Assembly (NCBI GenBank): GCA_024743175.1
Contig: JANSXA010000004.1
Location: forward strand, 332,872 to 396,871
DNA from: Pseudomonadaceae bacterium
Lineage (GTDB): Bacteria > Pseudomonadota > Gammaproteobacteria > Pseudomonadales > Azotimanducaceae
Reading direction: 5' to 3'
Length of the DNA stretch: 64,000 nt
The notes beneath the pieces are model-generated. The model was not told where the DNA came from. It did no database searches and was given only the letters and a program-made list of their open reading frames with translations. Shown here in pieces: positions 1-8,419 of this stretch (positions are counted from its first letter, which is position 1; each line of letters starts with the position of its first letter). The position numbers were made by a program, and so were the translations under genes.

Positions 1-1676
1 TCAACGGGTGGAAAGAACTGATTCGTCAACGTCGGTGCTAACGCAAAACCAATAACAGGTAAAATACAGGCGACGCCAATCCCCAGCCAGGGTTTTTTCA
101 GGACCGCGACAATAGTGCGGCGATAACCTGCTGTCATTGATCTGTTGCTGAAACCTGATTGCCACCAGCGATGGCCTTCATGACTGGGCCACTTGTTTTC
201 CAGAAATCCGGCTACCGTCGGTACAATTGTCATGGCCAGGACAAATGAGCTGGTAACAGACAGGGCCACGGTAACCCCGATGGTGCCGGTGAAGTCGCCC
301 ACACCACCTGGTGCCAGGGCGATAGGCATAAACGCGAATACGGTGGTGGCGGTGGAAGCACCCAGCGGGATCAGCAGGTGTTTAATGGCTTTACTGATGG
401 CTTCCGGAATATCTTCACCGTGTCTGCGGCGCAATTTGTAGTCTTCAACCACAACAATGGCATTATCAATCAGCAGACCCAGCGATATGATCAGGCCGGT
501 TACGGACATCTGATGCAGAGGAATGTCCATCACCTGCATGCCCAGCAGTACCATGCCGCCGGACAGCGGCAGCGCGATGCCCACGGTAAATGCGGAGCGC
601 ACGCCCATGAACCACACCAGTACCACCATGACAATAACCAGGGCAAACAGCAGGTTTGTACCTAACGACTGCATGCGCTCGCCGGTGTACTGATTCTGGC
701 TGTAGACAATATCCAAACCAATTTCATCCGGCAGCGATGCCTCAAATCTACTGACAACGTCGAGCGCGTTTTCCGTCCAGGTTTCAACCTGTAGCCCACC
801 CTGCATCTTGGCATTCACCAGGACAACCTGTTCGTCGCCATTGAAAGCCAGGGAATTGGGTGGATTGACCTGAGACTTCTGTACTTGCGCTACATCAGAT
901 ACGCGCAGAACGTTGCCCCCGGGAGTTATGGCGAGCGGGATACGAGCGATCCGCTCCGGAGAGGAGAGCTCTGCCTCCACTTCAACTAACATATCTGTTG
1001 TGCTGGACCGCAAGCGTCCTGAAGGTAATTTGGTGTCTGCCGCACGGATGCTGGCGGCTACCTGGGCGGCGGATACATTGGCACTGGCCAGTTTGTAAGG
1101 GTCGACGGAGACCAGCAGCTCTTCCTCCGCATCGCCCCAGGATTCGGCGATTTCGGTGCCGGGCATGTTGGCCAGTTTAAGCCGCAGAGATTCCGCCAGC
1201 CGAGACAGGATCCCCTCCTGCATGGGTGAGTCCTGCAGCCAGCGCAGAGCAATAATCAGGGTTGATGCCAGCGGCTTGTTGATAATCAGTTCTGGTTCGC
1301 TGCTGCCATTGGGTAAAGTGGCGCCAACTTCGCCTAACTTGTCGCGAACCTCAGACCAGATCGCGTCCACCTGACTGGCTTCGATGCTGTCATATAACTC
1401 CACGCTGACCACCGAAAGGCCGGCTTTCGAGGTGGAAGATATTTCTTTGATTTCGGGTACTTCCCGCAATGCAGTTTCAATCGGTTCGCTGACCAGCGAC
1501 TCCATGCGCTGAGCCGTGGCGCCGGCCAGAAAGGTATTCACCCGGGACCAGCGCTCAGTCATGGTTGGGTCTTCCTGGCGTGCCAGGCTGTTGTAAGCCA
1601 TGCCGCCCATGACAACGATGAACAGTATCAGCAGCGCTGCCAGACGCGGGTTGGCGTAAAAAGCGTTAGCCCGCAT
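1..1676 (-). CDS. RND multidrug efflux permease, C-terminus outside window
   Basis: Inner-membrane proton-driven pump of an RND tripartite exporter. About 558 N-terminal residues are visible; the family is usually about 1020-1050 residues, so the rest lies left of position 1. Seen: an N-terminal membrane segment (LLILFIVVMGGMAY), a periplasmic porter region, then clustered membrane segments. The TM4 signature reads GLLIDNAIVVVED, with Asp-Asn where AcrB has Asp-Asp. The ATG at 1676 lies inside the last codons of the adaptor gene (11-base overlap), so the two are translationally coupled. No stop interrupts the frame to the window edge. Substrate cannot be inferred; the divergent TetR gene probably controls it. 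Confidence 0.93.
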   Translation of the reverse strand, partial: MRANAFYANPRLAALLILFIVVMGGMAYNSLARQEDPTMTERWSRVNTFLAGATAQRMESLVSEPIETALREVPEIKEISSTSKAGLSVVSVELYDSIEASQVDAIWSEVRDKLGEVGATLPNGSSEPELIINKPLASTLIIALRWLQDSPMQEGILSRLAESLRLKLANMPGTEIAESWGDAEEELLVSVDPYKLASANVSAAQVAASIRAADTKLPSGRLRSSTTDMLVEVEAELSSPERIARIPLAITPGGNVLRVSDVAQVQKSQVNPPNSLAFNGDEQVVLVNAKMQGGLQVETWTENALDVVSRFEASLPDEIGLDIVYSQNQYTGERMQSLGTNLLFALVIVMVVLVWFMGVRSAFTVGIALPLSGGMVLLGMQVMDIPLHQMSVTGLIISLGLLIDNAIVVVEDYKLRRRHGEDIPEAISKAIKHLLIPLGASTATTVFAFMPIALAPGGVGDFTGTIGVTVALSVTSSFVLAMTIVPTVAGFLENKWPSHEGHRWWQSGFSNRSMTAGYRRTIVAVLKKPWLGIGVACILPVIGFALAPTLTNQFFPPV

Positions 1677-2823
1677 AGCTGACCTGCGTGGTTGGAACAG
1701 GATTAACAACCTGACCTGGAACAATGCGCTGTACGCCTGTTGCAACTACCTGGTCGTCCGTGCGCAGAGTGCCGCGGACAAAAACCCGATCCGCCTCGCT
1801 GTGAACAATTTCAATCAGTCGACGTTCCACTATCTGGTCTGCGTTGACCACGTAGACACCCCATAAGCCTCGGTCCGCTTCTGTCAGCGCGCTCAATGGC
1901 AGCCAGAACCCAGGATCGTTAACGGCTTCGTTGATGGCCACCTCCACGGTAGATCCCAGCGGAATATCGTTACCGGCAAGATCAAATATTGCGGTGAGAG
2001 TTCGGGTGGCCGGGTCTACTTCCGGCAGCACGGCACTGAGCGTGGCGGCGTAGGACTGGTCCCGCCAGTTCACCTGGTAGGTTTGTCCGGGTAACAGGCG
2101 TGTGGCGATATCTGCGGGAATGCCGACGTGGGCTTCCCGATGTGCATCTTCCACCAGGCGCAGGGCAGGTTCGCCGGAGCGAATCTGTGTGCCTTCATCA
2201 ACGTATCTTGCCTGGATGGTGCCAGGGAAAGGTGCTCTGATAACCGCTTCGTGCAGGTCAACTTCTATGGTTTTCTGTGCCGCCAGAGCACGTTCCAGAT
2301 TCGCGCGAGCGACATTCAATTGGGCTTGTTTGGCGCGCAACGCTAGGCGTGTCTCATCGTAAACCTGGATTGAGGCATGACCCTGTTCACGCAGGGTTCG
2401 GAAACGCTGTTCGGTATTGGTGGCCAGTTCGGTCTCCGCTTGCAGGGCTTCGAGATTTGCTCGCGCCAGAGAAACTTCCGCTGCTGCCTGAGTCAGCTGC
2501 GCGCTGATAGACGCAGTGTCGAGTTTGGCCAGGGTATCCCCTTGTGCGACAACGTCGCCCAGATCGACCTGTATCTGCGCCACCTCGCCACCGCGTTTGA
2601 ATCCCAGTTCAGCAGCTCGAGCCGCAGCGGTGCGACCCGCATAAACACGATTTGACTGATAGCTCTGCTGCGCGACAACGTTGAAAACGCTGACATTCAC
2701 CTCCGCATAAGCGGAACTCGAGAGCAATAACAAACCCACCTCAAAGACGAGGGCAAAGGTTGCAATGACGCAGACACGGCGCCAGTTGGTTGAGAAATTC
2801 CGTCGAATCATTCGTGCGTGCAC
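1666..2823 (-). CDS. RND efflux periplasmic adaptor (membrane fusion protein, HlyD/AcrA type)
   Basis: 385-residue adaptor linking the RND permease to an outer-membrane channel. A hydrophobic N-terminal signal/anchor (about residues 20-42, ending near SSSAYAEV) is followed by a split lipoyl domain (GGEVAQIQVDLGDVVAQGD, then AVIRAPFPGTIQARYVDEGT), a long Ala/Leu/Glu-rich alpha hairpin (about 95-185) and beta-barrel and membrane-proximal domains. The listed start is the first ATG; a second ATG at codon 5 (MIRRNF) is equally possible. It is first in the operon with the permease, and no outer-membrane factor gene is visible. The family call is firm; substrate is unknown. Confidence 0.92.
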   Translation of the reverse strand: MHARMIRRNFSTNWRRVCVIATFALVFEVGLLLLSSSAYAEVNVSVFNVVAQQSYQSNRVYAGRTAAARAAELGFKRGGEVAQIQVDLGDVVAQGDTLAKLDTASISAQLTQAAAEVSLARANLEALQAETELATNTEQRFRTLREQGHASIQVYDETRLALRAKQAQLNVARANLERALAAQKTIEVDLHEAVIRAPFPGTIQARYVDEGTQIRSGEPALRLVEDAHREAHVGIPADIATRLLPGQTYQVNWRDQSYAATLSAVLPEVDPATRTLTAIFDLAGNDIPLGSTVEVAINEAVNDPGFWLPLSALTEADRGLWGVYVVNADQIVERRLIEIVHSEADRVFVRGTLRTDDQVVATGVQRIVPGQVVNPVPTTQVSYAG

Positions 2824-2845
2824 GGGGTTACTCCAAATTCGATGT

Positions 2846-2886
2846 TTACATCGCTAACATTGTTTGCAATGCTAACTTCCATGTAA
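2846..2886. promoter_or_regulatory. Operator-like inverted repeats between tetR and efflux operon
   Basis: The 203-bp divergent intergenic region contains CATTG-tttg-CAATG (2858-2871), lying inside a wider inverted pair TTACAT (2846-2851) and ATGTAA (2881-2886). A repeated GCTAAC (2853-2858 and 2871-2876) overlaps the inner arms. TetR/AcrR repressors commonly bind such palindromes between divergent genes. That this is the operator of the adjacent regulator is inferred. Confidence 0.5.
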
Positions 2887-3026
2887 GCAATGTCAACATA
2901 GTTTTGGTGAATCTTGTGTGAAATTCGCTGCATTAGCGCGTGCAGAACTGCACCGTTCAGCGAATAATCGTATTAGAGGTGAGGCAATGAACGAGATGTG
3001 CGCAAAAGAAAGGCCAGTAAGCTGTC

Positions 3027-3692
3027 ATGAGCAGTGACACTGAGGTTGAATCCAAAGGCGGTTATCACCACGGTGAGTTGCCTGCGACTTTAATGTCTCT
3101 GGCTATGGAGCACATAGAGGCGGGTGGAACAGAAAAACTCAGCCTGCGTGCTCTGGCGCGTGAGGCCGGGGTGTCGCCGACTGCGCCTTATCGTCACTTC
3201 CCCACCAAACAATGTCTGCTTGCGGCGCTTGCAACCCAGGGTTTTGAACAGCTGCACGAGCGGACCTTGAAAGCCTTTCAGTCGGGTGGCTCGACAGATG
3301 AGCGCTTTATAAAGCTGGGTGAGACGTATGTAGGTTTTGCGCTGGAAAATCCGACAGCCTACCGACTCATGTTTGGTTCAGTGCTCGGCGATTTTTCTGA
3401 ATACGAAATGTTGAGGGTGGCCTCGGAGCGGTCTTATCAACCTGTGCAGGAACTGCTGCAGGAGTTGATTGACGAGAAAAACCTTGCTCAGGACGTGGCA
3501 CTGTTGGGTGGCGTTGTCTGGGCGGGTGTCCACGGCATGGCTTCATTGCTGATTAACGATATGGACAAGGAGACCACTCACTCTGTCTCGCGTCCCCGTG
3601 AATCAGTGCGGGCATTAAGCAGCGATCTACGCAGGTCGATACAACTTATGTTTGCCAACCTGGTTGGCAACAGCGGCCAACGTTCAGTCTAA
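3027..3692 (+). CDS. TetR/AcrR-family transcriptional regulator
   Basis: 221-residue repressor. The N-terminal helix-turn-helix spans about residues 38-65, with SLRALAREAGVSPTAPYRHF as the recognition core and the YxHFxxK pattern of TetR proteins. The C-terminal ligand/dimer domain resembles the WHG type (GVVWAGVHGMASLL). It is divergent from the RND adaptor across 203 bp holding palindromes, the usual layout of a local efflux repressor. The last nine bases overlap the convergent gph gene. The ligand is unknown. Confidence 0.9.
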   Translation: MSSDTEVESKGGYHHGELPATLMSLAMEHIEAGGTEKLSLRALAREAGVSPTAPYRHFPTKQCLLAALATQGFEQLHERTLKAFQSGGSTDERFIKLGETYVGFALENPTAYRLMFGSVLGDFSEYEMLRVASERSYQPVQELLQELIDEKNLAQDVALLGGVVWAGVHGMASLLINDMDKETTHSVSRPRESVRALSSDLRRSIQLMFANLVGNSGQRSV

Positions 3693-4340
3693 CAATTCCA
3701 GGAAGCTGTCGATAACCCCGCTTGCACCCAGGGTGGTGACGTCGGCGCCATGATTATAGCCATCACGGACACACACTACGTCTACGCCGGCGGCAAGCGC
3801 GGCGTTGACATCGGTATCAGAATCGCCAACAAACAGAGTCTGGTCGGGTAGCAATGCAAAGGTTTCCAGGCAAAGCAGCACGGGCGCAGGATCAGGTTTT
3901 GGCGCATGCGCGGTGTCTCCGCTGACAATCAGGTCAAAATAAACTGCCAGGTTGATATCCTGCAGTAGGGGCTCGCTCAGCTCTGACAACTTGTTAGTCA
4001 CGACAGCAAGTTTAGCGCCGTTCGCTTTGAGTTGTGCAAGCGTCTGCTCAACGCCTGGATAAATCCTGCTGTGGGTGGCCAGGTTGTTGCTGTAGTAAGA
4101 CAGAAAGTCTTCTAACAAAGGTTCTATATCGCGTTGTGGTTGCGCAAGATGAGTCAGCGCCTGGTTTATCAACGTACGTGAACCATGGCCAACCCAGTGC
4201 CGGGTCAGGCCGATATCTACGGCTGCAAGCCCGGCTTTTTCAAGACTGGCGTTGAGGGCCGCGTTAATGTCCGGAGCGGTGTCCACAAGGGTACCGTCCA
4301 GATCGAATAGATAGCCGTCATAGCCAGACCAGGTGCTCAA
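3684..4340 (-). CDS. gph: Phosphoglycolate phosphatase (HAD superfamily)
   Basis: 218-residue HAD phosphatase that hydrolyses 2-phosphoglycolate, a product of DNA repair and oxygen damage. All HAD motifs are visible: DLDGT (residues 13-17), the VVTNK motif II, KPDP motif III and VGDSDTD motif IV. Length fits the Gph family. It sits 11 bases downstream of rpe on the same strand, the arrangement seen in many proteobacteria, which favours Gph over other HAD enzymes. Confidence 0.92.
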   Translation of the reverse strand: MSTWSGYDGYLFDLDGTLVDTAPDINAALNASLEKAGLAAVDIGLTRHWVGHGSRTLINQALTHLAQPQRDIEPLLEDFLSYYSNNLATHSRIYPGVEQTLAQLKANGAKLAVVTNKLSELSEPLLQDINLAVYFDLIVSGDTAHAPKPDPAPVLLCLETFALLPDQTLFVGDSDTDVNAALAAGVDVVCVRDGYNHGADVTTLGASGVIDSFLELLD

Positions 4341-4351
4341 AATCGCTGTTC

Positions 4352-5035
4352 TTATACCTGGGTGGCCAGAGTGATCTGTTGACGCATTTCGGAGATGGTG
4401 GCTGCGTAGTCAGGGCTCGCAAATATCGCCGTGCCGGCAACAAAGGTATCTGCGCCAGCAGCGGCAGCGGCGCCAATGTTGCTCGGCTTGATGCCGCCAT
4501 CAATCTGCAGGCGAATCTCGTGATCCGCCTGGTCGATAATACTTTTCACCCGTGCCAGTTTGGTTAAAGAAGAGGGGATAAAACTCTGCCCGCCAAAGCC
4601 TGGGTTTACAGACATGATCAGCACCAGATCGATACTGTCCAGTACCTCTTCCAGCACTTCCAGCGGCGTAGCAGGGTTCAGAACCAGGCCGGCTTTGGCA
4701 TCACCGGCGCGGATCATCGCCAGAGTTCGATGCAGGTGTTCAGTCGCCTCGGGGTGGACAGAGATATAGGTGGGTTGGGAAGTCAGAAACTCCTCAACAA
4801 GGCGATCAACGGGTTTAACCATCAGGTGCACATCCACCGGATCGTTCATACCGGCTTTACGTAGAGACTGGAGGACCAGGGGTCCTACGCTCAGGTTCGG
4901 TACATAGTGGTTGTCCATCACATCAAAGTGAATCATGTCCGCACCAGCGCGAAGGACGTTGCTGACCTCTTCACCCAGGCGGGAGAAGTCGGCGGCTAAA
5001 ATCGAAGGGGCAATTATTGGTTCCATAAGCGGCAT
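4352..5035 (-). CDS. rpe: Ribulose-phosphate 3-epimerase
   Basis: 227-residue TIM-barrel enzyme interconverting ribulose-5-phosphate and xylulose-5-phosphate in the pentose phosphate pathway. Visible metal and catalytic residues: H36 and D38 (HFDVMD), H70 (VDVHLMV) and D179 (LQIDGG), plus the phosphate-binding stretch NPGFGGQ. The family N-terminus is APSILAADF. Translation could begin at codon 1 or at the Met three codons later (MEPIIAPS), which fits the family better. Likely an operon with gph; divergent from the DUF3530 gene by 28 bases. Confidence 0.96.
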   Translation of the reverse strand: MPLMEPIIAPSILAADFSRLGEEVSNVLRAGADMIHFDVMDNHYVPNLSVGPLVLQSLRKAGMNDPVDVHLMVKPVDRLVEEFLTSQPTYISVHPEATEHLHRTLAMIRAGDAKAGLVLNPATPLEVLEEVLDSIDLVLIMSVNPGFGGQSFIPSSLTKLARVKSIIDQADHEIRLQIDGGIKPSNIGAAAAAGADTFVAGTAIFASPDYAATISEMRQQITLATQV

Positions 5036-5063
5036 ATTCTAAACCGCTTCCTATACTTAGCCT

Positions 5064-5792
5064 ATGAAGAAATTGAAATTATCCCTTTTCACTGTGTGTC
5101 TGGTGGGATTGTTGCTACCTGGACCTGTTCTATCTGAAGACGCGCCACCCGAAACTGAGGTGTCCCAGCGCAGCAGCTCGCTTACAACCCTTGTGCAACG
5201 CGGAGAATCGCTGCGCGATGTTGAAGAGCTGCTCTGGTTCGATTTTTCGGGTCAGCAGCGCTGGCTGGCAAAACGGCCGGCTAACGGACCACGCAAGGGT
5301 AGTGTGGTTCTGTTTGCCGGTGAGCAGGCCGGTCCGAACGGCCTGCACCATCTGGCGCAGTTGCGCACGAGCTTGCCGCGATACGGGTGGGAGACTTTTT
5401 ACTTTAACCTGGATGACGCGCTTGATGCTGCTGAGCAGGCACTCGCCGCACTGGGCCAGTTATCGGAGCAGGGCCCCCTGGTACTGGTGTGTGAAGGTCT
5501 GACCTGTGAAGCGTTACGCACTATGCAACCGGAAGCGGCTGGTGCCTGGGTCTACTTGAATCTGCCTTTAGCACAAAACAGCCGGATCACGGTGGAATAT
5601 CGGAACAGCTGGCAGCCTGCTGCACAACCCACGCTGATCCTGCAGGAGTTCCCACAGGGCTGGCCTGGCGAACTGGCGCTGTTGGGTGGGTATGAGCTGC
5701 ATCTTCTGCCAGCGTCGACGGGGCCAAACCTTGATGCGACAGTGCAACGAAAAATTCGCGGCTGGTTCAAGCGCAAGCTGGGCGGCGTTTAA
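5064..5792 (+). CDS. DUF3530 family protein, exported alpha/beta-hydrolase-like
   Basis: 242 residues with a clear signal peptide (MKKLKLSLFTVCLVGLLLPG, cleavage near residue 25), so probably periplasmic. The mature part resembles the DUF3530 family: a segment on bulk hiding of a sugar-free alpha/beta fold (VVLFAGEQAGPNGLHHLAQL, then LPRYGWETFYFNL) and a conserved end (DATVQRKIRGWFKRK). A typical GxSxG nucleophile motif is not visible; the matching position reads CEGLTCE, so enzymatic activity is doubtful. Stands alone on this strand; its stop overlaps the end of djlA by four bases. Function unknown. Confidence 0.72.
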   Translation: MKKLKLSLFTVCLVGLLLPGPVLSEDAPPETEVSQRSSSLTTLVQRGESLRDVEELLWFDFSGQQRWLAKRPANGPRKGSVVLFAGEQAGPNGLHHLAQLRTSLPRYGWETFYFNLDDALDAAEQALAALGQLSEQGPLVLVCEGLTCEALRTMQPEAAGAWVYLNLPLAQNSRITVEYRNSWQPAAQPTLILQEFPQGWPGELALLGGYELHLLPASTGPNLDATVQRKIRGWFKRKLGGV

Positions 5793-6646
5793 GCTGAGTG
5801 AGTTTTGATCAGTTCCAGCGCATTGCGCAAGGCTACCATTTTGTCCTGTGCCGTCTGTTTTTCCGCTGTACTGGCGTCGGCCGCTAATTTGTCTGGATGA
5901 CTGCGACTGACCTGCTGACGGTAGGCATGTTTAACCTGATCGAATGACGCTGTCTTATCAATCTGCAGTAACGCGTAGGCTGCCTGCAGCGCTGGATCGG
6001 CTGCCTGGTGCTGAGTATCTGATGCCACCTTGTCCTTTTTTGTGCTCTGGCTGCGGTAACGGTTTGCGATATCGCCATACTCCCGAGCGACACGATTGGG
6101 TGCAAAGCCGAGATAACCGCCCAGCAGTTTCAATTGCGACAGTGCCGCGTCTGAAGGCGCGATAGCAACTAAAGTACAGAAACATCGCAACATGCTCTGC
6201 CGCGACGCGGAGCCCTGTTCGGTGGGTTGAAGGCATTCGCGGGAGAGCGCCTGGAGCGGAAAGTTCGATTTTTTGCCATCACTGAACCAGGCTTTGGCCT
6301 GATGGCGCACCGTGTCTGTTAAACCCATCTGTTTCATCACCTGCTCAGCGTATGCGATATGTTCGGGTTGCACCCGGCCGCCGGCTTTGGCAATGCGGCC
6401 CAGGCCGGCAAACAGATACTCCAGGTGCGGTGATCTGCTGGTCTGGTGGCGTTGGCCCATACGCGTGAGGGTGGCGTGGTCATCGTCATGATGCAGCTGT
6501 GCCCAGTGGTCGTAGAGGTGACCCAGGGCGATGCCGCAGATTATCGCAACAGACAGCCACAGCGGATCTGCAGGTGCCCATATGACAGCGCAGGTAGCGC
6601 CGACCGCTTTACCAAACCATTGATTGAATAACAGGTGTGATTGCAT
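5789..6646 (-). CDS. djlA: DnaJ-like membrane co-chaperone DjlA
   Basis: 285-residue inner-membrane J-domain protein that recruits DnaK. Seen: one N-terminal membrane helix (WLSVAIICGIALGHLYDHW), a TerB-like helical domain (EYLFAGLGRIAKAGGRVQPE) and a C-terminal J domain (about 217-280) with the essential HPD motif in SRSHPDKLA. Size and order match DjlA. It lies just downstream of murU on the same strand, as in pseudomonads. Confidence 0.93.
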   Translation of the reverse strand: MQSHLLFNQWFGKAVGATCAVIWAPADPLWLSVAIICGIALGHLYDHWAQLHHDDDHATLTRMGQRHQTSRSPHLEYLFAGLGRIAKAGGRVQPEHIAYAEQVMKQMGLTDTVRHQAKAWFSDGKKSNFPLQALSRECLQPTEQGSASRQSMLRCFCTLVAIAPSDAALSQLKLLGGYLGFAPNRVAREYGDIANRYRSQSTKKDKVASDTQHQAADPALQAAYALLQIDKTASFDQVKHAYRQQVSRSHPDKLAADASTAEKQTAQDKMVALRNALELIKTHSA

Positions 6647-6693
6647 AACCTGTTAAGCATAGGACATACCGCAAGACCTGCCTGAACTGTGTT

Positions 6694-7353
6694 CTACACT
6701 AGCGAGTCTCGCAGCTGGTGGTATTCGTCCAGCGTGCCAATATCATGCCAGAGCCCCGGATGCACCTGGGCAGAAAGGCTGCCGGATTTGATCAGGGCAA
6801 ACAACGTATCGCGAAAAGAGAAATGCCGGGTCGCCTGACCGGCAAACAGTTGTGGGCTGATGACCGCAATACCACAGTAAACATAGTCGCCGCCGCGGCC
6901 TGTTACCTGGCCGTCTGCGTAAGTGAAATCCCCCTGGGTGCGGTTTGCAGGTTTGCTTGTCAGCACGATGTGTGCGGGTCGGTTTTCCGGCAGTTCGAGC
7001 GGCAGCTGACGGAAGTCAAAGTCGGTCCAGATATCACCATTGAGCAGCCAGAACGGCGCCTCCCCCAGCAGCGGCAATGCGTTGACAATGCCGCCACCCG
7101 TTTCCAGCAGCTCTGTCTCATGGCTGTAACAGATCTCCACACCGTATTGTCTGCCATCGCCCAACATGTGGCTGATCTGTTCACCCAGATGATGCAGATT
7201 GATAACAATCTGCTGTACGCCCGCGGCAGCGAGCGCTTCAATCTGCCAGATGATAAGCGGCTTACCCGCAAGCTTCAGCAGCGGTTTCGGGGTGGTATCC
7301 GTCAGCGGGGCCAGGCGCGTACCTTTACCTGCGGCGAGAATCATCGCTTTCAT
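6694..7353 (-). CDS. murU: N-acetylmuramate alpha-1-phosphate uridylyltransferase
   Basis: 219-residue nucleotidyltransferase that makes UDP-MurNAc from MurNAc-1-phosphate, by-passing de novo synthesis in peptidoglycan recycling. The N-terminus carries the signature ILAAGKGTRLAPLTDTTPKP and a later LLNGDIWTD metal site. The general family also includes glucose-1-phosphate thymidylyltransferases, but the short length and the position four bases downstream of the amgK kinase identify MurU. Confidence 0.92.
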   Translation of the reverse strand: MKAMILAAGKGTRLAPLTDTTPKPLLKLAGKPLIIWQIEALAAAGVQQIVINLHHLGEQISHMLGDGRQYGVEICYSHETELLETGGGIVNALPLLGEAPFWLLNGDIWTDFDFRQLPLELPENRPAHIVLTSKPANRTQGDFTYADGQVTGRGGDYVYCGIAVISPQLFAGQATRHFSFRDTLFALIKSGSLSAQVHPGLWHDIGTLDEYHQLRDSLV

Positions 7354-7357
7354 GAAG

Positions 7358-8407
7358 TCACTGTCTTCCAGGCCAGGTCTTGAGAATGAGTGCCGGGTGG
7401 GCTTGAGCTTTGGCGTGCACTTGTTTCAACTGCGCATTAAGTGATTCAAGTTCGCGGTACTGTGCAGTGAGGTCAAGCAGGCGCAGAAGCAGCGGATTGA
7501 TTTCCGGCAGATGACTCGATTTGCCGTCGCGCAGATGCAGGCGTGCAAATATACCTATTGCCTTGAGCTGGCGCTGAATGGCCAGGAAATCAAACCACTG
7601 TTTCACCTGCGTGTAGGGCAGCGCGTCAAGCACAGGCGTCAGACGGATATACAGTTGCAGCCATTGCTCTATTTTTGCTTCGTCGAAGGTGTAGTAACAG
7701 TCCCGTAACAGCGATGCGATGTCATATAGAACCGGTCCGTGCAACGCGTCCTGAAAATCGACAATCCCCAAACGATTATTCTGATACAGCAGATTGCGAC
7801 AATGGTAATCGCGATGCACACAACACTTAGGCTGTTGTTCCGCGCTGTGCACCAGCTGTGCGCGGGCGCTCTGGAACACGTCGCTGTCGAGCTGCTGGTG
7901 TAAAAATTTCTGCACAAACCATTCTTCAAACAGGTCAAGTTCGGTTGCTAAACGTTCTGCGGTATACAGTGGTATTGCCGCATCCTGTACGGCAGACAGT
8001 TGCACGAGGGCTTCGATCGCAGCGGTCAGCGCCTGGTCTTCTGCGGTAGTGCCGTACACTTCCTGCAGGTGTTGTGAACCCAGGTCCTGCAGCAGGAAAA
8101 AGCCACGCTTGAGGTCGCTGCTGATGACTTCAGGAACTGGTAGACCATGGTTGCCAAATACTGCTGCCAGACGCAGAAACTGATCGTTGTTCTCCAATGC
8201 TGGTGGACTGAGCATCAGTATCAGAGTTTCAGCCTGGTCTGCTGACGTGAGCCGGTAAAAACTGCGATGACTGGCTTCTACACGCAGGGCCTCGTACTGC
8301 ACAGTTTGCCCAGGCGGTAGATTCAGTGCTTTTGTGCACCAGGCCTGCGCACTTTTGGATATCAGGTTTTCTTCCACCTGCGCATTATAACCCGGCGAGC
8401 AATTCAT
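7358..8407 (-). CDS. amgK: N-acetylmuramate/N-acetylglucosamine anomeric kinase
   Basis: Cytoplasmic kinase that phosphorylates MurNAc at C1, feeding MurU. It has the aminoglycoside-phosphotransferase fold: a catalytic loop CVHRDYHCRNLLY and a metal site GIVDFQDALHGP. The frame extends to a Met at 8437, which would overlap the divergent lptD start; the Met at 8407 (MNCSPGYN) leaves a 12-base gap and is preferred. Length of about 349 residues fits the family. It forms an operon with murU. Confidence 0.9.
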   Translation of the reverse strand: MNCSPGYNAQVEENLISKSAQAWCTKALNLPPGQTVQYEALRVEASHRSFYRLTSADQAETLILMLSPPALENNDQFLRLAAVFGNHGLPVPEVISSDLKRGFFLLQDLGSQHLQEVYGTTAEDQALTAAIEALVQLSAVQDAAIPLYTAERLATELDLFEEWFVQKFLHQQLDSDVFQSARAQLVHSAEQQPKCCVHRDYHCRNLLYQNNRLGIVDFQDALHGPVLYDIASLLRDCYYTFDEAKIEQWLQLYIRLTPVLDALPYTQVKQWFDFLAIQRQLKAIGIFARLHLRDGKSSHLPEINPLLLRLLDLTAQYRELESLNAQLKQVHAKAQAHPALILKTWPGRQ

Positions 8408-8419
8408 TATGATGCGCGC

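Noticed and set aside
378..665. Plus-strand frames at the left edge
   Set aside because: They overlap the RND permease read on the minus strand, whose membrane and signature motifs are clear.
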